NCBI GenBank assembly: GCA_028684915.1 | Contig: JAQUEZ010000095.1 | Location: 1 to 21,108 of the forward strand | From: Desulfobulbus sp. | GTDB lineage: Bacteria > Desulfobacterota > Desulfobulbia > Desulfobulbales > Desulfobulbaceae | Direction: 5' to 3' | DNA: 21,108 bases | Shown here: piece by piece, positions 14,906 through 21,108 of the stretch | Layout of the letters: each line of letters begins with the position of its first letter | How positions within the stretch are numbered: position 1 is the stretch's first letter | The notes under the pieces: model-generated | The model's input: only the letters and a program-made list of their open reading frames with translations | Database searches by the model: none | Told to the model about the DNA's origin: nothing | Program-made: the position numbers and the translations under genes

Positions 14906-15268
14906 ATGGATATCTCCAAGACCATTGCCGAGCTAAAAAAACAACCGGATTTTACTGATAATGTGGGTATGATCCTTATCCACAACGGAACCGTCCGCGG
15001 CTGGTCTCGAGGCGATCGGGCCGACGTTGTCGGACTGGAAACAATAGTTGACGCAGAAAAAGTTGAACAATTACGCCAAGAATACCTTGAACGGCCAGGA
15101 ATCTATGCCATAATAATTGAAGCCCATTCCGGCAAATTTCTACCCGGCGATGATCTGCTCTTTATTATTGTCGCCGGTGACATCAGAGAAAACATCAAGC
15201 CAGTTCTTGCCGAGCTGCTGGATCGAATCAAAGCCGAGGCAATAACAAAAAAAGAAATTAAAGGCTAG
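14906..15268 (+). CDS. MoaE-like protein (molybdopterin synthase large-subunit fold)
   Basis: The 120-residue protein resembles MoaE, the large subunit of molybdopterin synthase. GMILIHNGTVRGWSR matches the opening strand (MoaE: G..V.F.G.VR). IIIEAHSGKFLPGDDLLFIIVAGDIREN matches the I.HR.G.L..GD..V.V.V..HR region. The tail KAEAITKKE resembles the PIWKKE catalytic segment, and its two lysines are kept. The usual HR pairs are replaced, so activity as a normal MoaE is doubtful. No moaD or other Mo-cofactor gene is nearby. GAGG lies before the ATG. It is 33 bp after mltD and 47 bp before the HDOD gene, so probably in one operon. A divergent paralogue with another role is possible. Confidence 0.65.
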   Translation: MDISKTIAELKKQPDFTDNVGMILIHNGTVRGWSRGDRADVVGLETIVDAEKVEQLRQEYLERPGIYAIIIEAHSGKFLPGDDLLFIIVAGDIRENIKPVLAELLDRIKAEAITKKEIKG

Positions 15269-15315
15269 GTTCGCTTTTACCGTCGGTTCGCATTCTGTTT
15301 CTGAGGAGCTTCTTC

Positions 15316-16161
15316 ATGCCAACAGCCGAAAAACTGATTGAAAAATTTAAAAAAATCAGAACATTACCCCACATCGTCACCCGGCTGGTTCAATTGGTTA
15401 ATGACGAAGAATCCACCCTCCAGGATTTCGAGGAAGTAATTCGCCTCGATCCAGCATTGGTCGCTCGCCTGCTGACCTTGGTCAACAGCTCCTATTTTGG
15501 TTTAACCAGAAAGGTGGATTCAATATCACGAGCAGTGGCGTTGTTAGGTATGAAAAATCTGCATAACATTGCCGTCACCGATGCGATTCAGGGAATGCTC
15601 CGATCCAACTCAGGTTCCACGGAATTTTCTCCCCAGCGATTATGGCTGCACAGCGCAGCCTCTGGTATCTGCTGCAAAATGATCGCTGAACGTATCTTCA
15701 CCATCAATGGTGATGATGCCTATCTCTGTGGGATTCTCCATGATATTGGCCTAATAGTTGAAATGGAGGCAGACCAGGAAACCTTTTTACAACTTATCGA
15801 TCAATTGGTTCCGGATGGTCCGGCCATTACCGATGTCGAACAGAACTTGTTCAGCACCGATCATGGCCAAATTGGATATTTACTTGCCAAAGAGTGGCGC
15901 ATTCCCGACGCCATCGCCGAGGCCATCCGGGATCACCATCAAATGTGCGGAGCGATCCCCCCTCATTCTCCAACCGGCATCCTGCAAATGAGCGAATACA
16001 TCATTCAGCAGTTAAACTTTCCTGCGGTGAAGGAGGGGCTGGCCCTAGGTCTCGCGCCGGGCCTATCGACCCACATTCATGAGAATGTGGAAGAATACAA
16101 GGTGCTTGCCGAAGATCTCCCTGAGGAGCTTGAAAAAACTCAAAAAATGTATGGTGGTTAA
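15316..16161 (+). CDS. HDOD domain protein
   Basis: HDOD proteins are HD-superfamily relatives that usually act as signalling adaptors instead of phosphodiesterases. The domain covers about residues 12-210: [40 protein letters not shown] and [18 protein letters not shown] are typical openings, and [13 protein letters not shown] contains a His142-Asp143 pair. This protein keeps the HD dyad, and a DHH occurs later, so a residual metal site cannot be excluded. GAGGAG lies seven bases before the ATG. The gene ends 11 bp before the histidine kinase, which has a strong ribosome site, so the two are almost certainly one signalling unit. Confidence 0.92.
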   Translation: MPTAEKLIEKFKKIRTLPHIVTRLVQLVNDEESTLQDFEEVIRLDPALVARLLTLVNSSYFGLTRKVDSISRAVALLGMKNLHNIAVTDAIQGMLRSNSGSTEFSPQRLWLHSAASGICCKMIAERIFTINGDDAYLCGILHDIGLIVEMEADQETFLQLIDQLVPDGPAITDVEQNLFSTDHGQIGYLLAKEWRIPDAIAEAIRDHHQMCGAIPPHSPTGILQMSEYIIQQLNFPAVKEGLALGLAPGLSTHIHENVEEYKVLAEDLPEELEKTQKMYGG

Positions 16162-16172
16162 GGAGAGCACTC

Positions 16173-18326
16173 ATGGTTTTATCGCCCCTGTTTGCCGACC
16201 TCGTCGATCCAGTTGGTGAGTTGACCACCCTGCTCAACCATCTTGAGCAGGAAACGGATGACCTCCTTTTTTTCTGCCTGCACCAATCAGGACAGGATAT
16301 TTCCTCCCCGGGCTTCCCACTTTCTGCCAGTGATGCCAGAGCAGCAATAGAAAAGTATGAAAAAAAATCCTCCGAGTTGAGCTTTTCCCTTAAAAACCAA
16401 CCGTTTTTTTTTCTCGCAGTCCCAGACCTACATTGCTACATCCTGGCGACCCAAACCACCGAGGAACATATCGTTTCCGGCCAATGGGGGAGCTCAATTG
16501 TACGCCTGGCGGTCCGCTTATTTCTCTCCCACCAGGAAACTACCGAAACCGTTAATCGGCTCCGCATCCAAAAAAAACAATTTGATCGTAAATCCGCTGT
16601 CCTTGAAAAAAAATTCCAGGATATCATGGCGGAAAACGAACAAAATTATCTTAAAATCCAAGAACAGCAACGGAGCTATTCCGCAAGACTTCAGGCTGAA
16701 ATCCGCCAGCAGACTGCAGAACTGCGTACAGCCAAAAAGGCCGCAGAAGCAGCCAACATTGCCAAAAGCGAATTTTTAGCCGCAATGAGCCATGAAATCC
16801 GTACTCCGATGAACGGTATTATCGGTTTTACAGATATGTTGTTGGATACGGGACTCGATGCAGAGCAGGAAGAATTCGCACAGACGATTAAACGCAGTGC
16901 AGATGCTCTCCTCTCCCTGATTAATGACATCCTCGATTTCTCTAAAGTCGAGGCAGGCAAACTGGACCTTGAATGCATCAACTTTGATCCGGAAATCACT
17001 GCCCAGGATGTTTGTGACCTGGTTAGGCCCAAGGTCACTTCCCGGCCCATAGAGGTGCTTTGCCGCATTGACGATGCTCTGCCCGCCAACGTTATGGGGG
17101 ACCCAGGCCGCTATCGCCAGGTTTTGGTCAATTTGATGGGCAACTCGGCTAAATTCACCAAAAAAGGTGAGCTTGAACTATCCATTGCGATTGACGGAGA
17201 AACCGAAACAACAATCACCTTGCATGCTCGCATCCGCGATACCGGAATTGGTATTCCCGACGATAAAGTGGAATCTATTTTTGAAGCCTTTCGCCAAGCC
17301 GACGGGTCCACGACCAGAGAATACGGTGGCACCGGCCTTGGACTTTCTATCTGTCGTAAAATAGCCGGTCTTATGGGGGGACACGTCTGGGCTGAAAGCA
17401 AAATGGGTGTTGGCAGTATCTTTCATTTCACGGCAACGCTGCAAAAATCACCTGAGCAGAAAAAGAAAAATTTCAATAAAGTCTCTCTTGATAACAAGCG
17501 AATCACTGTTGTCGATGACAACCCAACGAATCTTAGTATTCTCAAGCATATTCTCAAAGCCGCCGGGCTTGTGGTCGAAACCATCCAGGATAGTGCGATT
17601 GTCGAAGCCACTCTCCAACAGGCGATCATTGACAAGAACCTTCCGGATCTGATTATCCTCGATATCCAAATGCCGGCACCGGACGGCTATGCCTTGGCCC
17701 AACTTATTCGTCATCAAATGAAGGCGACGGCGCATATACCTCTTTTAGCCTATACCTCCACCACAGAACGTAATGCGCAGCGTTGTAAAGATGCAGGTTT
17801 TGATGCTTTCCTAACCAAACCGACCCGCCGTGAAATCCTCTTTAAAACGATTGAAAAACTTATTGCCTGCGAGGAGCCCGATTCTACTCTTCCCACCACT
17901 GAAACATTCATCACCCAATACAGTGTCCGCGAGGAAATTAAACAGTCCGTCCGCATTCTCCTTGCAGAGGACAACCCGGTTAATCAAAAACTTGCGGTAC
18001 TCATTCTCAACAAAGCCGGCTACCAAGTTGAAGTGGCTAATAACGGGAGGAAGGCTGTTGATACCTTCACCCAACAACCAGAGAATTTTGATTTAATCCT
18101 CATGGATATTCAGATGCCGGAAATGGACGGACTTGAGGCAACCAGAGAGTTAAGAACTCGCGGATTTCAGAGCATTCCAATAATTGCCATGACGGCAAAT
18201 GCCATGAAAGGTGACCGGGAAATCTGTTTGGAAGCTGGCATGAATGATTACATAACCAAGCCAGTGAAAAGGGAAATTATTTTTGAAATCATTGAAAAAT
18301 GGTTGCACCGGGAACTCGGACGATAA
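16173..18326 (+). CDS. Cytoplasmic hybrid histidine kinase with two receiver domains
   Basis: The protein senses and relays signals by phosphotransfer. Residues 1-120 form an unassigned N-terminal domain with no membrane segment. A coiled coil spans about 125-200. HisKA follows with phospho-acceptor His207 in [12 protein letters not shown]. The HATPase_c domain has the N box ([13 protein letters not shown]), G1 (DTGIGIP), F box and G2 (GGTGLGLSI). Receiver 1 (about 445-560) has phospho-acceptor Asp497 in [10 protein letters not shown], and receiver 2 (about 600-715) has Asp645 in [10 protein letters not shown]. No HPt domain is present, so a separate HPt may be needed or the receivers are regulatory. 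AAGGAG is seven bases before the ATG. The tight link to the HDOD gene suggests that protein is its partner or output. Confidence 0.95.
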   Translation: MVLSPLFADLVDPVGELTTLLNHLEQETDDLLFFCLHQSGQDISSPGFPLSASDARAAIEKYEKKSSELSFSLKNQPFFFLAVPDLHCYILATQTTEEHIVSGQWGSSIVRLAVRLFLSHQETTETVNRLRIQKKQFDRKSAVLEKKFQDIMAENEQNYLKIQEQQRSYSARLQAEIRQQTAELRTAKKAAEAANIAKSEFLAAMSHEIRTPMNGIIGFTDMLLDTGLDAEQEEFAQTIKRSADALLSLINDILDFSKVEAGKLDLECINFDPEITAQDVCDLVRPKVTSRPIEVLCRIDDALPANVMGDPGRYRQVLVNLMGNSAKFTKKGELELSIAIDGETETTITLHARIRDTGIGIPDDKVESIFEAFRQADGSTTREYGGTGLGLSICRKIAGLMGGHVWAESKMGVGSIFHFTATLQKSPEQKKKNFNKVSLDNKRITVVDDNPTNLSILKHILKAAGLVVETIQDSAIVEATLQQAIIDKNLPDLIILDIQMPAPDGYALAQLIRHQMKATAHIPLLAYTSTTERNAQRCKDAGFDAFLTKPTRREILFKTIEKLIACEEPDSTLPTTETFITQYSVREEIKQSVRILLAEDNPVNQKLAVLILNKAGYQVEVANNGRKAVDTFTQQPENFDLILMDIQMPEMDGLEATRELRTRGFQSIPIIAMTANAMKGDREICLEAGMNDYITKPVKREIIFEIIEKWLHRELGR

Positions 18327-18414
18327 CTTATTCTGCCTCCGGAAGCCTGTCCCCCCCAAAAATCTTCTCTCGCCTCCTGTTCAATAGCGCCAACGCACTC
18401 CGAGGCTGATAAAA

Positions 18415-19755
18415 TTGACGACTTTAAGCCTAGCAGAACCTAGAAGTAAAGGGCAGTGCCTTCGGATGCTGCTGGTCATTTACCAGGAATTTTTCAACAA
18501 CCATATCCCCATGAGAGCGGCTGCTCTCACCTTTTCCATCATCCTCTCGATGGTACCAATCCTGGCCTTGAGCACTTCCGTTCTCAAGGGACTTGGCAGT
18601 GACCAGCAATTAAAGGTAGGTATCATCCAGCTTATTGATCAATGGGAACCCCAGGATCGAAGTGAAGACGGGGACAAACAAAAGACCGCGCAAGATCAGA
18701 CCGATCCCCCTCCTGCCGTTCTCCATCAGGCGGTCCATTTCATATTTGCCTATGTCGACCGAACCAATTTTGCAACCCTCGGTGCCCTTGGTGTTTTTTC
18801 ACTTCTATTGACCACTTTTTTTGTCTTTTCCTCTATCGAAGAGGCGCTCAACACAATTTGGCATACAACCCAGCATCGCTCCTGGCACAGGAAAATTGTC
18901 GATTATTTTGCACTCCTCTTCTTTCTTCCTTTATCGTTCAATCTTGCCTTTGCTTTAGAAGCCGTATTGACGAGTGCAAACATCATGCACCGCCTGAATC
19001 AAATTTTTCCTAATGTATTGGTGCAGTTGTTTTTTTTCCATTTAGTGCCTTTTATTTTCATTGTTAGCTCGTTGATGCTTCTGTACCTTTTTGTCCCGAG
19101 CAAGCGAGTTCTTCCCTGGGCAGCTTTTACGGGAGCGGGCGTCGCCTCATCTTTATGGCTTATCCTTCAAAAACTGTACTTTTTCCTTCAGATAGGCGTA
19201 TCCAATTACAACATCATTTACGGATCCTTTGCTTCAATTCCACTTTTTTTGATCTGGCTTTACATAGGATGGATATCTATCCTTTTTGGTGCTCTCCTCA
19301 CCTATACGCTCCAGCATCGGCTTCATCACCAATGTGGATCCAAGCCACTTACTCCACGCAAATGTATTGAATTGAGTTTTGACATTCTCTTCACCTGTTA
19401 CGCTAATTTTAACCGACGAATTCCAACTACCCAAAATACACTGCAAAAACAGCTTCCGGCGTCCTCACCCAGTGATATCCAATCTGTCCTGCACCAACTC
19501 AAGCAGGGAGGCTATGTGACGACGTCGATGGCTGCTGATCAGCAAATTTTTATCCCCTGTACTGCGGCTGATCAACTGATGGCATCGGAAGTACTTTTGT
19601 ATCTCCTCGGAGGTCAGAGCCATACGGATACAACCCAAGGTGAACATCTGGCTACCTGCCTGTTTACTGACCTGCAGGCCTCCTCAAGTCTTCCCTTCTC
19701 ACATTTTCTCAGGAGAAATGATTATGACCCGAGTGCTGCCCCAAACCATTCATAG
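18415..19755 (+). CDS. YihY/BrkB family inner-membrane protein with C-terminal winged-helix-like tail
   Basis: Polytopic membrane protein of the YihY/virulence factor BrkB family (once called RNase BN in error). The N-terminal MRAAALTFSIILSMVPILAL is the family signature. Further membrane segments include LGVFSLLLTTFFVFSSIEEAL, FALLFFLPLSFNLAFALEAV, LFFFHLVPFIFIVSSLMLLYLFV, WAAFTGAGVASSLWLIL and ASIPLFLIWLYIGWISILFGALL. Residues about 70-100 form a hydrophilic insertion rich in Asp/Lys/Gln. The last 120 residues are soluble and look like a small helical regulator-type domain (LQKQLPASSPSDIQSVLHQLKQGGYV). The start is TTG at 18415 with GAGG nine bases upstream; the first ATG (18466) lies too close to the membrane signature. 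The molecular function of the family is not settled. Confidence 0.85.
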   Translation: MTTLSLAEPRSKGQCLRMLLVIYQEFFNNHIPMRAAALTFSIILSMVPILALSTSVLKGLGSDQQLKVGIIQLIDQWEPQDRSEDGDKQKTAQDQTDPPPAVLHQAVHFIFAYVDRTNFATLGALGVFSLLLTTFFVFSSIEEALNTIWHTTQHRSWHRKIVDYFALLFFLPLSFNLAFALEAVLTSANIMHRLNQIFPNVLVQLFFFHLVPFIFIVSSLMLLYLFVPSKRVLPWAAFTGAGVASSLWLILQKLYFFLQIGVSNYNIIYGSFASIPLFLIWLYIGWISILFGALLTYTLQHRLHHQCGSKPLTPRKCIELSFDILFTCYANFNRRIPTTQNTLQKQLPASSPSDIQSVLHQLKQGGYVTTSMAADQQIFIPCTAADQLMASEVLLYLLGGQSHTDTTQGEHLATCLFTDLQASSSLPFSHFLRRNDYDPSAAPNHS

Positions 19756-21108
19756 GATTCTTGGCGGCAACAACATTCTGCTGCTTGTTCCCAACGGGTA
19801 CAATCCACCTCAATCGGATCAAATGAGCAATTTTATAGCGGATCTCGCCCTCGGCCTGGCTGAACGACTTCATTGCTATGCGGTGGTCAACACTAAGTAT
19901 AAAAAAGAGATAATGGACCTTTCAGATCTTGCTGTTGTCCTTAATCGCCCTAAACTCACCCAGGATTTTCTTTCACCCATCGTCCGATTTCAAAAAGAAA
20001 TCAGCGGCAATGGCTTACCGCCCCTCGTCCTGATCCTCCAGCCACTCGCCACAGGGGAAAGTTCCAAAACGATGCTTCAACTTGGCTATGGTCAAGGCGA
20101 GCGTAACTCACAGAATGCACCCCATCGGCCGACAATTTCCGCGTCCCAGTTATCAAAACTTCGCATATCCCTTGAAGATCACCACCTGACAACGGCTCTC
20201 ACTGCTGCTGATTCACCATACAATGGCAATCAGGAGAACCATCTCAACCAACTATTCCGCGATAATAAGCGCCCTGAATTTCTCGATCCGGGAGTAAACT
20301 CCTTGATTCTTTACTTTCGACACGACCTCATAGGAGAGCAACAAACCGCTCTCTCTATTGCCGACATCCTTGGGATCAGCCTGAAGCCTTTTGTCAATTC
20401 AATGTCTCTTGTCCGCAATATCGATATTGGCAGTATTGATAGCAATAGTAGGGAAGACCTACAGTATATATTTCGCCTACAAGGTGATAGCCGCTATGTG
20501 GAATTGATGCGTGAGTCATATATCGATGAACTGGCTCAATCTATCGATCGAAACGGGTTACTCCACCCGCTGGTGTTGCTGAAAAAAAACAACGGCCGTT
20601 ATAAGATTCTCTGTGGGTACCGTCGATATCAAGCCCTCAAACGACTCGGCAAGACGCAGGTAGAGGCAAAGATTTACCAGGAATCCGATTTTGAAGTTGA
20701 AGATTTTTTCAACATTTCTTTGGCTGAAAACACAAAACGGAGGAACCTCAACCCCATTGAAATTGGTAATTTCCTGGAATCAGCAAGTGCTGCGCTAGGC
20801 TTGAACAATGCGGAACTTGCCGAACAGTTTGGCGCCACCCTTGGCATTGGTAAACCAGGGCAAAATGTCTCCCATTCAACGATCCATAAGTACCGCAAAG
20901 TGAATCAAATCCGGCTTCGGGGCGAGTCGTCTGAGATCATTTCCGACCTGGTCAACGAGAAACTGCAATTTTCAATCGCCTCCGAGGTTCTAGCCCCCAT
21001 TAAAAACAGCAAAGACCGAGATGCGTTGTACATGGAAATCATTAAGCCCTTTGCTCCAACACGCCCTCAACTGGCAAAGATAATCATCCTTCTTCGTGAA
21101 CTCGGACC
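19724..21108 (+). CDS. Amidohydrolase-like/ParB-like fusion protein (3' end cut by window)
   Basis: An open frame runs off the right edge (461 codons visible). Residues 1-215 resemble N-formylglutamate amidohydrolases: ILLLVPNGYNPPQSD (family VPHGG.PP.D), YAVVNTKYKKE, LNRPKL (family DLNRP) and LGYGQGE. Expected metal-binding His residues are replaced: Asn24 stands where VPHG has His, and the later HGM His is absent. Residues about 235-400 form a ParB/Spo0J-type domain: IDELAQSIDRNGLLHPLVL, GYRRYQALKRLG (298-309) and ENTKRRNLNPIE (335-346), with an HTH-like helical part after. AGGAG is eight bases before the ATG at 19724; an ATG at 19718 is too close. It overlaps the yihY-like stop by 32 bp, so translation is coupled. 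It may be a partition-like regulator with a non-catalytic sensing domain. The amidohydrolase relationship is by eye only. Confidence 0.75.
   Translation, partial: MTRVLPQTIHRILGGNNILLLVPNGYNPPQSDQMSNFIADLALGLAERLHCYAVVNTKYKKEIMDLSDLAVVLNRPKLTQDFLSPIVRFQKEISGNGLPPLVLILQPLATGESSKTMLQLGYGQGERNSQNAPHRPTISASQLSKLRISLEDHHLTTALTAADSPYNGNQENHLNQLFRDNKRPEFLDPGVNSLILYFRHDLIGEQQTALSIADILGISLKPFVNSMSLVRNIDIGSIDSNSREDLQYIFRLQGDSRYVELMRESYIDELAQSIDRNGLLHPLVLLKKNNGRYKILCGYRRYQALKRLGKTQVEAKIYQESDFEVEDFFNISLAENTKRRNLNPIEIGNFLESASAALGLNNAELAEQFGATLGIGKPGQNVSHSTIHKYRKVNQIRLRGESSEIISDLVNEKLQFSIASEVLAPIKNSKDRDALYMEIIKPFAPTRPQLAKIIILLRELG

Noticed and set aside
1..21108. CRISPR array, transposase, integrase or phage genes
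   Set aside because: I saw no regularly spaced direct repeats and no recombinase or phage structural proteins in any frame.

Overview
The window looks like chromosomal DNA from a Gram-negative anaerobe, most plausibly a Desulfobulbia/Desulfobacterota bacterium. The case rests on a diderm envelope (Pal lipoprotein, Skp/OmpH, MltD-like transglycosylase) combined with RNase Y, a PerR-type Fur protein, a ZapB/ZapA pair next to rny, and a dispersed palindromic repeat of a kind I associate with that group. The taxonomic call comes from memory of family distributions, not from a search.

Layout. 1-1166 has no convincing gene. It holds two copies of a dispersed repeat, several strong hairpins and a multibranched minus-strand fold ending in a T run (candidate ncRNA). 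1167-2333 (minus) carries ompH/skp and pal, separated by a terminator. 2521-4716 (plus) is a stand-alone alpha-glucan phosphorylase. 5082-6811 (plus) is an unknown 140-aa protein followed by a radical SAM protein, whose 3' end overlaps a convergent tRNA-dihydrouridine synthase (6753-7805, minus). 8110-8514 (plus) is perR, with a Fur/PerR-like dyad and a repeat copy in its leader. A 19-bp bidirectional terminator separates it from tyrS. On the minus strand, zapB-like and zapA are followed by a strong 6S RNA candidate, then rny and tyrS, and a NUDIX hydrolase lies upstream. From 13508 to the right edge everything is on the plus strand: an MltD-like transglycosylase, a divergent MoaE-like protein, an HDOD protein, a cytoplasmic hybrid histidine kinase with two receiver domains, a YihY/BrkB membrane protein, and a protein cut by the window edge that joins an N-formylglutamate-amidohydrolase-like region to a ParB-like domain.

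How the parts relate. The left and middle parts are largely housekeeping (envelope, glycogen, tRNA, RNA decay, division, peroxide or metal response). The right part is a tightly spaced set mixing cell-wall, signalling and partition-like proteins. The most interesting items are the unannotated 6S RNA candidate, the structured RNA near the left edge, the amidohydrolase-like/ParB fusion, and the repeat family sitting in the perR leader.
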